A stretch of 20,021 nucleotides of DNA from Chara braunii (lineage: Eukaryota > Streptophyta > Charophyceae > Charales > Characeae). Positions within the stretch are counted from its first letter, which is position 1. Each line of letters starts with the position of its first letter. Shown piece after piece: positions 1 through 8,515 of the stretch. The notes under the pieces were generated by a model. It ran no database searches. It was not told the DNA's origin and saw nothing but the letters and a program-made list of their open reading frames with translations. The stretch spans positions 837,172-857,192 of the forward strand of contig BFEA01000452.1 of the NCBI GenBank assembly GCA_003427395.1, given 5' to 3'. Position numbers and translations under genes: made by a program.

Positions 1-370
1 TTTGTCTTTGTCGCTTATTGGACGGAACGGCCCCGATTGGGCAAAACTCGGTGCTAAGTGAAAATGAGGCTCGACAAAAACAAGATCGGAGGTAGTGGTG
101 GTTTAAGCTTGTAGTCAACAAAGCTATATTCTTCACTCATGTGCCTCACACTACCTATCCTATTGTTTAAGTCTACGTTCGGTTCCAGAGGCAATTATGG
201 GTTCATGTCTGGTCTATGCGGGGAGCAAACCCTGACTCTCTAACACTTGTCACAAGTTGGAAAGCGCATAAGTTGCTTCCACAGCCAGCCAGGAGGCCCA
301 AGCGATTAATCTCCATTAGTAAGCCCAAAACGCTGCCCGACATTCCTGTGTCTGGCCGCGGGAGAGCAGG
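1..370. other. No gene recognised
   Basis: Mixed-composition DNA with no long reading frame and no repeat partner elsewhere in the window. A tRNA A-box-like string (TAGCTCAATTGG) lies just past its right edge near 373-384, but no B box follows, so it is not called as a tRNA or SINE. Confidence 0.4.
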
Positions 371-386
371 CTAGCTCAATTGGTTG

Positions 387-577
387 AGGAAAGGGGTAGA
401 GAGGAAGGAGGGTGGAGGAGGGGAAAGTGATACATAGGTCGGTAGGTGCCTACATTTATGGACATAATCAATGTGTCTGAGCACAAAGCGTAGGCACCTA
501 CTGACCAGTCCAATATTACTCGACTCAACAGGAGAAAAGGGGTAGAGAGAGGGTAGGGAGGATAGAGGAGGGAATGT
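387..577. repeat. Hairpin flanked by GA-rich direct repeats
   Basis: Two inverted arms, 437-453 and 490-506, match at 16 of 17 positions (core GTAGGTGCCTAC against GTAGGCACCTAC) around a 36-nt loop. The pair is bracketed by two similar purine-rich blocks beginning GAAA(A)GGGGTAGAGAG near 388 and 534. The symmetrical layout resembles a small foldback element, but no target duplication was identified. Confidence 0.55.
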
Positions 578-623
578 TGTACACAAGGATATGGCTACTA
601 CATAGCACTATGGTTTTGATATG

Positions 624-647
624 TTTTTTTTTTTTTTTTTTTTTTTT
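624..647. repeat. Poly(T) tract, about 24 nt
   Basis: An uninterrupted run of T. It could be the poly(A) tail of a minus-strand retroinsertion, but no body with a target duplication could be assigned to it. Confidence 0.8.
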
Positions 648-843
648 ACTTACAAGTGTGCAACACGATGAAAGTTGAGGCTAGTTGAAATCTGGTTGAA
701 ATTGGTTGAAACCTGTTCAAACATGTTGGAACGTGTTGATAAACATTTGAAAATTCCCCCCAATCATTTTAAGCCCACTGTAAGTTGTTTGTAACCACAT
801 GACATTGTGCTCCGTGTTTATCGACGATTATGGCAAATTAAAA

Positions 844-1062
844 ACCCGTCCATCTCGCCGACTGTTGGTGCTCCTATATATCTCGTCCTTGGAGAAGCAG
901 TGGTCCCGAAAACTTGACAAGAGGTGGTTAGGACCCTATCGGATTGTGCGGTGTGTAGATTTCGGCGTATACCAAATTGAGGAGCTGGATGGGACATAAT
1001 GAAAGGATTGGGTATCTGGAACGAGGCTGAAGAAGTTTGTGGCAAGAAAAGAGGTAAGATAG
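844..1062 (+). pseudogene. Ty3/gypsy-type integrase, C-terminal tail (degenerate fragment)
   Basis: This is the last part of a retrotransposon integrase, the enzyme that inserts element cDNA into the genome. The translation contains LVLLY, then RKLDKRWLGPYRI, which matches the GPY/F module at the C-terminus of Ty3-type integrases, then VYQIEELDGT. After stops TAA (997-999) and TGA (1000-1002) the same frame continues as KDWVSGTRLKKFVARK before TAG at 1060, so the true coding end is near 1053-1062. The catalytic core and the rest of pol are absent. Sequence before about 844 does not look like integrase, so the fragment is truncated on its 5' side. TAA-TGA can be explained by C-to-T or G-to-A change from CAA-TGG, which is inference. 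The family assignment is fairly firm. Non-functional. Confidence 0.75.
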
Positions 1063-1212
1063 ATAATGCAACTTCTTTAGAGTAGGATCCTAGGATGTGT
1101 AGATTGGATACAGGTGCATGATGGATATGTTTGGTTTAACATGAGCCTGTTTCATTGCCATCTGTTTGCTTACCCCAATGTGTGTCTGTCGTCTCCTTCG
1201 CTTGTTGTGCAG
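1054..1212 (+). other. Intron-like segment between integrase tail and gag-like frame
   Basis: GAG|GTAAGA at 1051-1059 is a near-ideal plant splice donor. The segment ends in a pyrimidine-rich stretch and TTGTGCAG|G (acceptor AG at 1211-1212), with a branch-point-like TTTAAC near 1135-1140. Joining the ends keeps the integrase frame for only 28 codons, so the likely use is to bring the next ATG (1235) close to a spliced 5' leader, much as env mRNA is made in retroviruses. No transcript evidence is available. Confidence 0.45.
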
Positions 1213-1234
1213 GTCCGACTTTGCGAAGACAGCC

Positions 1235-3807
1235 ATGCGAAGGGGAAGGAGGGGGACGAGGCCACCACAGAGGCCATTGGGAGCATCAGGAGGTTATGAG
1301 CGGCATGGGTCTCACCATCGGGAGGGCACGTTAGTATACGATGACGGGGATGTAGAGTTATTTTTGGACGACTTTCGAGGGTATGCGGAGCATATGGGTT
1401 GGACGATGACTCAGACGATTGAGAGGCTGAGAGGAGCTGGTAGGTTTGTAGAGCCCATTGCGCGGATTCGTAGGGAGGCGAGGACCTGGCAAGAGGTGGA
1501 GATAAGGATGCAGGAGCTACAACCATCGTCTGTGGGTCCTGACGGCAGGCCGATCCGCCTAGAGATCGGGAATGCTAAGGACTTCATCCCTGCTTTTGAG
1601 CAGTTCATGTACGATTAGCATATATTGAGGGATGAGTGGGCACGAACATTACCCCTGTGGACCAGGAAGGCGGAGAGACCTTTGGCTAGGCAGATGAGAG
1701 ACATGGTACGAGACTGGGAGAGTTGCAGGGCCCATTTGAGGGAGGCATTTCGACGACCGGAGCCGCCTCATCCCAGAGTTGAGAGACGCCAGAGGAGCAA
1801 GAGGCAGAGGGATCCGGGGCTCAAAGAGACCATGTCATTGCGAGGAGGGCGGAAGGCACTAGCAAGGCGAGAGGAGGAGTCAATACCTGAGGCTGAGGAG
1901 CGAGGGGCATACTCCGAATGTGGGATAGGCCCAGTGGTCTTTCAACGTTTTACTGCAGCGGAGTTGAGCGAGTCTCCCTAGCACGCGAGAGAAGACGTGG
2001 CGCCATCTAGACGACCATTGCAGGAATTGGAGGCGCACCTTGATGTGTCACAGTGGAGAGTGCCTCGGGCTGGTGAGGGGCATGACGAGCCAACGGGAGA
2101 TATGCCGCAAGAGGAGGTCCATGAGATTGGGCAGGAGGCAAGGCAGAATGCCGAGAGAGGTGCTATGGGGGAGGTGATAGAGGTTCATGAGGACACTCCA
2201 CCTCAGGCTCATGCTGCAGAGCTGGGGCCAGAAAGCGTACCAGAGATCGTCTGTGAGGAGGAGGCTCGACAAGAGGAGATTTTGTCCCCACCACCAGAGG
2301 CAATCCTGTCACCAGGAGTGAGGGTGGAGATGGAGCGAGAACAGACTGACTGGAGGAGAGAGGCCGTCTCCACGATTGATAGGTATCTGGCCACGCATGC
2401 CTAGGAGCACCCTGACATCGAGGAGCCCGTACCTAGGGAGCCACCACAAGAGCCTCGTCAAGCAGAGGGAGAGATGAGAGCTGATATTCCAGGGAGAGCG
2501 GACCATCGTATGAGAGGGAGAGTACCGGTAGGGGAGACAACCGAGGAGAAACGGGCCAGAGTTGGGAAGCGCTTGGAAAAAATCTGGCAGGAAAGGCAAA
2601 AGTTAGAGGAGGCAGGTGCACTCCCAGATTAGCCACCTCCGCCTAAGCCATGCGGAATCAAGGAGATGTGGGACGAGTTCTTTGGCCAACATGGCGAGGG
2701 GCTGGTGACTCCAGAGAGGGCAGGAGTTGGGACATCAAAGATGGCAGACGAGTACCTGGACCTGAAGATCCGCTTCTTGGCCAACACATCTTTCAATAGG
2801 TACCTGATGTTGGAAGCTGATCTGATTGGAAATAAGATGAAGGAGGCGAGCCTTGGAGTACGTCTGGAGGCGGTTGAGGCGGAGGTCCGAGAGCTCAGAG
2901 CGTTGGTGGCTAGTCAAGCTGCCATCAACAACAGCCTCAAAGCAGGGCCGACATGACAGAGGGAAAGAAGTTTGCTGAGGTAGTGGATGGGGCAGGGAGT
3001 AGTCAACGTGACAATCAGAGAGAGTCGGCGCAGGGCACACTTGGGCAACCATCCGTGATTGAGGCCTCTCGAGAGTCATCCCTGAGGAGAGTTATTCTAG
3101 AGCCGGAAGAGGCAAAGGCAAAGAGAGAAGCAGAGGGCGAGGACTTCGAATTTAGGGCGCCTACTGAGCTCGTTATCCAGCCTGAGACGTCTTTTGGACA
3201 AATGTCGGAATCCTTAGCTCCACAAGTGAAAGACAGGCAGCAGACAGCAGTCAGTGAGCCTGCACTTGTATCATACGAAGAGTCCATGGGTATACTCCTT
3301 GAGGCAGTCGACACTATGCAAGAAGAGGCAAGCCTGTTTTCATCTAAACGAAGGGTGGAGGAGCCTCAAGAAGGCGAGATGACGGTTACGATGGAGGGTG
3401 TCTTTGAGGGTAGGTCACAGAGGCTGGATACTCCTGAGTACAGACCTAAGGGAGTTGGGATGCGGGCAGAGCCGAGTACTCAGGAGATGGGTATGAGATC
3501 TGGGGAGCCTATGGACGTACCTTAGAGCTATGAGATGGGCAGAGAGGCTAGCGAGGCACCTTCGTCGCCAGAGTCTCCGAAAAAGAAGAAGGGACTAAGA
3601 AAGTCGTATGACCCGACCTGTTTTTTTTGCAAGACAGGGGAGCATAGGGCCTTGCAGTGTTCTAAGTTTTTGAAGGACAAGGTAGCAGGGAAGGTTACTG
3701 AGAGTGATGGTAGGATGTATAATAGACAGGGTAGAATAATAGAGCGATCTGCCAATGAGGGCAAGACTCAGTTGTATAGGCAAAACCAGGAGAAAATGAG
3801 TGAGTAG
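1235..3807 (+). pseudogene. Gag-like retrotransposon polyprotein with CCHC zinc knuckle (decayed)
   Basis: One long, broken reading frame that would encode a structural, nucleocapsid-type protein. The proposed start is ATG 1235, followed by a basic Arg-rich leader. Capsid-like segments follow at about 1350-1530 (FLDDFRGYAEHMGWT...) and 1560-1760 (LPLWTRKAERPLARQM...), then an acidic linker. A coiled coil covers about 2540-2950 (RLEAVEAEVRELRALVAS). The second part starts at ATG 2953 and runs in the -1 frame through another acidic, Ser/Glu-rich linker to a CX2CX4HX4C zinc knuckle at 3619-3660 (CFFCKTGEHRALQC). In-frame stops lie at 1616, 1979, 2402, 2630 and 3523, all TAG. The frames meet in a TGA/ATG overlap at 2953-2956. 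Protease and reverse transcriptase do not follow, and the integrase tail lies upstream, the reverse of the usual gag-pol order. Either this is an extra gag-like gene 3' of pol, or two elements were joined. Not functional as it stands under the standard code. Confidence 0.7.
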
Positions 3808-5105
3808 GGACTGGTTTACCTATGTGTAAATTACTGTTAGAGTAACATAAGAATGAGCAGAATATGTATACTCGGGCAAGAGGTTTGACCGTATCTTTGT
3901 TTTTGTTTTTTCGTTTTTAAAAGTCTGGATATTTGCGTTGTTAAGTTGTACATATGGAGGATTACAGCGTATGTTTCTCATTGAGACTCTTTTTAGTGAT
4001 ATAAGAGTCAGGATCATGTAAGATAACAACTGTATGATGAGGGTATTCTTCCTTAACTTTGAAATTTAGATCCAGTACTTGTCTCATCGACATTGCTAAG
4101 CAGTACGGTTGGCCATGTACCATATTGAGGGTGACATTGATTGGTCCGAGTGAGTTATGGATCTAGGCTACTATGTGTGTTTTTTGGATAAGGTATCTCG
4201 TCCCTGAGTGTATTTTTCAGTTGAGTTTCATCTGAGACTATTCCCCTGTATATGACGATCACAATCACTCTCACATGAGTGGTTTTATCCTGATGTATGA
4301 TGGTTTTTGTGTGAGATGTATGAGAAACATCTCATGTATTTTGTATTTTGTGAATGTGAATGAATGTGGATTGTCTACTCTTCAGTATACTCGGGCGATC
4401 TGCCTATGGGCAGGTGATAGGGCCGGGTATAAGGAGAGGGAGAGCAGTCTGTTTCTGTGAAAAGTGTGGGAATCCTAAAGGGATTTATGAGTCCTTAAGA
4501 CTCGAATGCTTGTCGTGCCGAATGTTTATTGTTGAATTGTGATGAGGACCCATAAGTTGGTCTCTCTGTTTGAGTTGTTTTTATGGTTAAAACATCCTCA
4601 AGTAAGGAAGATAGTCTTGTGTTTGTCAAGAGACTTATCTTCAGAGAGGAGAGATGTTTTAAAAGAAAGGGTCCCATGAGGATTCATCCTAGAAAGGAAA
4701 GGGATAACTGGGAGACCTATTGAGTGAGACCTCCTTCATATGAAAGGTGGTTAATAAATTTAATGACATGGAAAACTGATTTTGAATGATAAAGTCTGAC
4801 GAGAAGGACCAAGTTTTTGTTTGGCCATTGTGGGAATTTTAGAGGTCGAAAATGTGATTTATTTTGAGAGATGTCAGTAAGAGGTGGCCTTCTTGGCCTG
4901 ATCAAGTAAGGAGGTCACGGCTTTGTGAATCCGGCGGTGATTTTTTGTTTTGTGAAAGTGGAGAGGTTGTCGTGTTTCTCTGTGTTGTCCCACAGAGGAC
5001 TGGTAAATACCTCTTATGTGTGGAAGACCTTTGCGTAGTCTCGCAGTAGGCCTGTATTGTTGCGACACACCGTCCAGCCATTTGTGTTAATCTTGGGGTA
5101 TTTAT
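3808..5105. other. AT-rich stretch without recognisable gene
   Basis: No reading frame longer than about 60 codons resembles a protein I know. The position after the gag-like frame suggests 3' untranslated or LTR-proximal sequence. Local structures include a short stem GAGATGT/ACATCTC near 4314-4334 and a long hairpin at 4588-4661. A stem near 5090-5116 has arms CTTGGGGTATT and AATACCAAG. The string TATACTCGGGC occurs twice, near 3867 and 4385. Confidence 0.5.
4588..4661. repeat. 74-nt long imperfect hairpin
   Basis: The outer arms TAAAACATC (4588-4596) and GATGTTTTA (4653-4661) are perfectly complementary. Inside them GAAGATA pairs with TATCTTC and GTCTTG pairs with CAAG(AG)AC around a TGTTTGT loop. 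The size and bulge pattern resemble a small-RNA precursor or a structured 3' RNA end; function is unknown. Confidence 0.6.
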
Positions 5106-5307
5106 GAGAATACCAAGCTAATGGTAAAGTTTAGCATCATTAGGGCGCAACCCCTAGTGTCGGCTGCTGATCGGCATAACTTGAACAACGGGCGTACGTC
5201 TTGCCAAGGCAGTAAAGACGTAAAGGGGTGTGGTCACCCAGGAGGGTTTTACTCCTGCGGAACGACGTGGGATAGGAGTCAAGTCGAGTCTTTTGAGTCC
5301 TGATTGA

Positions 5308-5385
5308 ATGCTTATCAGAAGAAAGTCTATTGTAGTGCAACCTGCGAGGGCACTACCGCTAAGATTACAACGCGGTGGGCCGTAG
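5308..5385 (+). pseudogene. Coding remnant in segment S, + copy
   Basis: A short frame from ATG 5308 to TAG 5383. Its end reads IVVQPA... then LQRGGP and aligns in frame with IVVQQT... then QQRGGP in the minus copy (14955-15191). The conserved frame between strongly diverged copies supports a coding origin. The TAG here faces CAG (Gln) in the other copy. Protein family not recognised; a retroelement polyprotein is likely from context. Confidence 0.5.
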
Positions 5386-5628
5386 ATCTGGCACGATCAT
5401 CCAGACCATGGTGGGTCAAGATGAAAACCTGATCTTCCTGTACTAGACTGCAGGAAGAATCTATGATGAGGTTTATATATATATATATATATATATGTTT
5501 GATTGTGAAAATTGCTGGAGGGAGGCAAGAATGCCTTCAAACTTCTTGGTTAGGGTCCGCGTCTAACGAAAAGTCGGCGTTTGTCTAGGACAAAGGATAG
5601 AGGACAATTGAGGAATCCATTTAGGACT

Positions 5629-5708
5629 TATGTTGTAGTATAGTGATGAGCATCCCACTTTCCTAGTATCAGGAGGATGGAGGCCCAGGTTGGAATCCTG
5701 GCAGCATA
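5629..5708 (+). pseudogene. tRNA-Asp-like structure in segment S (+ copy)
   Basis: Acceptor strand TATGTTG (5629-5635) pairs with CAGCATA (5702-5708) over 7 bp including one G-U. Two bases later comes a D-arm-like GTAT-AGTGATGA-GCAT. The T arm is CCAGG-TTGGAAT-CCTGG (5685-5701), directly abutting the acceptor as in real tRNAs. The stretch GTAGTATAGTGATGAG closely resembles the 5' half of plant tRNA-Asp(GTC). The anticodon arm is enlarged (about 26 nt instead of 17), no clear anticodon can be assigned, and the T-loop C of TTCGA is changed. It is therefore probably not a working tRNA. Confidence 0.6.
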
Positions 5709-5828
5709 AAGTTGTGGTTGGAATGGATTGCTGGAGAACTCGAACCAGAGTCTGTCGGCTAATCGGATTAGTACCATTCTCGTCGGCATTTGGAGTTGTG
5801 GATGGATGTATAACTTTCTGATTCTGCG

Positions 5829-5894
5829 AAGCGACGGGGGCGTCGCTTAATATGGTTCGGTAAGTTGTCGGTGCGAATACCCTTACAAGGGTAT
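5829..5894 (+). other. Pair of conserved hairpins downstream of the tRNA-like fold
   Basis: Hairpin 1 is AAGCGACG-GGGG-CGTCGCTT (5829-5848, 8 bp perfect). Hairpin 2 is ATACCCTT-AC-AAGGGTAT (5877-5894, 8 bp perfect). Both recur at matching distances in the minus copy of S, where some pairs become G-U or are replaced. This suggests a retained RNA structure, though the covariation rests on only two sequences. Confidence 0.6.
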
Positions 5895-6077
5895 CCGCCC
5901 TGGTTTTTGTAGGCGACGGAGAATAAATTTGATTTAAAGTTTAAGTATATCGCGCGAGGTGCGGCGACGTCTGTGGTTTATGTTGATTGAATGATTGACT
6001 AAAGTAGAGAGTGTGTAGGCGCGCAGACTGAAGGCGCGCATGATAAAAAAATTATGAAAGTCGGCGTTGGTCGCCGG

Positions 6078-6648
6078 TGTCACGCGCAGCGATCCCAGAC
6101 GTAAAGTAATTTTTAGTGTTGGACCTCACGGTCGTATCATGCAGGAGTTCTATAAGGGATTCAGCGAAAAGACCAACTCCAACCGTGCGCGCGGGTGATA
6201 CCTCTCGCGACTCCCTACGGCAGGTTAGGGATTTCGCGAGGTACAACATTACCTCCACCTGCGGGAGCTGTCACCATCCCTTAGGTGGGCGTATCCCTGG
6301 TGAGCTACTGACCCACGTACGAAGGCTTTTACATGCAATCGCAGAGGTAGGCCAGTCGAGGGCGTTTTCTCGATCGCCGCAGCATAGGTATATGCGCGGT
6401 AGAACGCCTTAAGATTGACCCGTATGTCATGTCCCGAGGTACTAACTCCTCGGACCAACTATCTAATTAGGTCGACCTTCTCGGACAGTCTTTCACGCTT
6501 AGCTAACTTAAGACAATGACTCTGTGTTTCCCTTTGTTTGACCTTATGAGAAAGCCACAGTCGAGCACTTTGTAATCCCTCTTTCTCTCGAAACAGAAAC
6601 CTAGACAAATGACTTTCTGAGCCTCGACCAGCTACGATCTCTTTCACA
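6078..6648 (-). repeat. LTR, left copy (3' LTR of the minus-strand element)
   Basis: Direct repeat of 18186-18762. Read on +, it begins TGTCACGCG and ends TTTCACA, so on the minus strand it runs TGTGAAAG...GACA. I counted about 30 mismatches against the other copy, most of them transitions, with the first 25 bp more divergent. A (TA)n run follows in both copies, and the true edge may lie some tens of bases further right (to about 6685). It contains a short palindrome near CCGAGG...CCTCGG (6435-6453). Confidence 0.8.
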
Positions 6649-6981
6649 GATATATATATATATATGTATGTATGTAAATCATGGGAGTTGAACGAGCGGT
6701 GGACCGCACTCTTCACAATTGTTGTGCCCGTTGTCCAATTATCCCAAGTGATCCCAAATCCAGAAGACAGCACAATGTCCAACACCTGTGCAGATGCAAG
6801 ACGTCACATACACGCATAGAGATGCAAACACAAAAATGTGCGACAAACCTCAACCTTTAACCCATTTATAGCAAACCACTCACGCCCCAAACCTTGAAAG
6901 ACAACATTCCTTCCTAAACCTGACTCTTTTTACCCCAGCCCTTCACATTTTCAAAGACCTCTAAGTGTGATTTGGACAATT
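6649..6981. other. LTR-adjacent interior, no gene recognised
   Basis: A (TA)n run (6650-6665) is followed by TATG repeats. The block CCAAGTGATC...GACAGCACAATG (6744-6777) is a diverged repeat of 12130-12162, which ties this end to the modular region further right. No polypurine tract is visible. Confidence 0.4.
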
Positions 6982-7425
6982 TTAGGCATAGATACAGGGG
7001 GAAGATTTATCTGCTTCCTTCTTAGGTTTTGTTTCAGGTGTGGGTATCAGGTCATGGTGGAAGTTGAGTCGGAGTTTTACCGACCTGTTATCCAGAGATA
7101 ACATAATTTGCAGTTCCTTACGGATTTCTTCCGTAGTCCTTTCCAACAGTGGTGAACCTGTAGACACAACACAATCCGAAAGAATCTTAACGTCGCTTCT
7201 TCGACGTTGGGATCTGGAAAATCCCATCTAGACTTGTGACCAGAGTCGGTGCTCGTCGTCGACCTGCTGCCTAACTTCTACCCTGATCTTATTGCCAGTC
7301 CGCTGCCCAGTCGGTCCAGGCGACGAACAGAGTTCATCCTTCGCCTCTTCGTCCCTGCGATTCTACTTAGTTTCCTTCTTTTTATGAGCCCCATGTTCCT
7401 AACCACCACAAGCAATACCATTTAT
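6982..7425 (-). pseudogene. Decayed hydrophilic coding remnant, minus strand
   Basis: A single minus frame is open from 7425 to TAA at 6984-6982 apart from three TAG codons (7401-7399, 7365-7363, 7230-7228). The product is highly charged (KKKETK; RRDEEAKDEL; QRRRSDVKIL), has a helical stretch LERTTEEIRKELQIML, and ends PETKPKKEADKSSPCIYA. The composition is like a gag linker or RNA-binding region, but no family motif or zinc knuckle is present. TAG-only interruptions match the decay seen in the + strand gag-like frame. The function call is inference from context. Confidence 0.4.
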
Positions 7426-7702
7426 TCAATTTAGAAATGGATCATGTGATAGAGCTCAAATCAAAATTTCAAAGGGTGGTAAGCCTCTCTGAGTCAAGAA
7501 CTCACTTTACCCTCCTAGTAGAATCAGAGATAGTTAGTTAGGACTGAACGATGCGGATTGTGGAGAAAGTTAACGGTGGTATGGCAGACCATTCAGGATA
7601 TATCCACTTGTTACGGGTGCCTGTTTGGCAAAAGCAACCTTGTGGGTTTTGGCCCCCTGTGTGCTGAAGCACACTTGTCAGCAGGCTTAACTCATGGCTT
7701 GG
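7426..7702. other. No gene recognised
   Basis: Ordinary mixed-composition sequence between the minus-strand remnant and the hairpin array. No repeat partner was noticed. Confidence 0.35.
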
Positions 7703-8515
7703 TCACTAATAAGGCAGGTTTTCTCGTGAAACCTTGCTACTCTTATCATTGACCAGTCACTAATAAGATAGGTTTCATAGAACCATGCTACTCATATCAC
7801 TTGCTAGTCTCTGATAAGGCAGGTTACCCGGAACCTTGCTACTCTTATCACTGACAGAGTGCTAGGATGATCACTTGATAAGGCAGGTGTCCTTGAAACC
7901 TCGCTACTCTTATATCAAACTAGTCACTGATAAGAGAGGCTTTCCTTGTTACTCTTATCACTTGCAAGACCTCAATAAGGCGGGTGTCCATGGATCCCTG
8001 CTCCTCTTATCACCAAATGAATGTCAGATTGGTTAATGATAAGGCAGGTGTCCTTGAAACCTCGCTACTCTTATATCAGATTAGTGATTGATAAGGCAGG
8101 TTTTCCCTGCTACTTTTATCACTGGCTAGCCCTTGATAAGTCGGGTGTCCAACAAAACCTGCTACTCTTACCACTGAAAATAACGTTAGATTGGTCAATG
8201 ATAAGACAAGTGTCCTTGAAACCTCGCTACTCTTATATCAGACTAGTCACAGATAAGGCAGGCTTCCCTGCTACTCTTATCACTGGCTAACCCTCAATAA
8301 GGCGGGTGTCCAAGGAATCCTGCTACTCTTACCACTGTCCAAGTGTAAGGCTCATCGGAGGTAAGGCATGACCTTTTTCACGGAGCCTCGTTACTCTCAT
8401 CACTGGCTAGTCGTTGATAAGGCAGGTTCCATAGACCTTGCTACTCTTATCATGCGACTAGTCACTGATAAGGCAGGCTTCATGCGATCCTGCTACTCTT
8501 ACCTCCACACAAGTC
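7703..8515. repeat. Tandem array of about 15 hairpin-forming units
   Basis: The units are about 44-65 bp and share GATAAGGCAGG...CCTGCTACTCTTATC, so each is itself an inverted repeat (GATAAG...CTTATC with GGCAGG...CCTGC). Near the middle, units occur in an A-B-C order three times. Type A carries GTGTCCTTGAAACCTCG and starts at 7877, 8038 and 8200, giving a higher-order period of about 161 bp. Flanking units on both sides are monomers. No protein is encoded; reading frames across it are repeats of the unit. Confidence 0.85.

Larger units (their letters stand above)
5106..6045 (+). repeat. Segment S, + copy (inverted, diverged partner at 14295-15265)
   Basis: Matching blocks occur in the same order in both copies. 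They include GGCTGCTGA near 5162, CAACGCGGTGGGCCG at 5369-5383, GGTTAGG.(C)CCGCGT near 5552, the tRNA-like region, and GACGGGG.CGTCGCTTAAT near 5834. The final shared block is ATACC.TTACAAGGGTAT near 5877. The first third is coding-derived in both copies and the rest is structured RNA-like sequence. A (TA)n tract at about 5476-5496 is private to this copy. The segment probably belongs to a shared retroelement family; the two copies are old, with identity far below that of the LTR pair. Confidence 0.7.

Noticed and set aside
361-400. A-box-like TAGCTCAATTGG suggesting a tRNA or tRNA-derived SINE
   Set aside because: No B box (GGTTCGANTCC-like) within the expected distance and no cloverleaf.
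1170-1526. 118-codon minus frame opposite the gag-like frame
   Set aside because: Shadow of the + strand coding region; no motif.
2953-3314. Minus frame of about 100 codons opposite the zinc-knuckle half
   Set aside because: Shadow of the Glu/Ser-rich + frame.
6055-6078. GC-rich CGGCGTTGGTCGCCGG just left of the left LTR as a second, decayed primer-binding site
   Set aside because: Only scattered matches to the primer site at 18164-18183, and the adjacent segment S is in + orientation, which does not fit an interior of a minus element to the left.
7877-8515. Hairpin array as a CRISPR array
   Set aside because: Units run directly into each other with variation throughout, with no constant-repeat and unique-spacer pattern; the context is eukaryotic repeat DNA.
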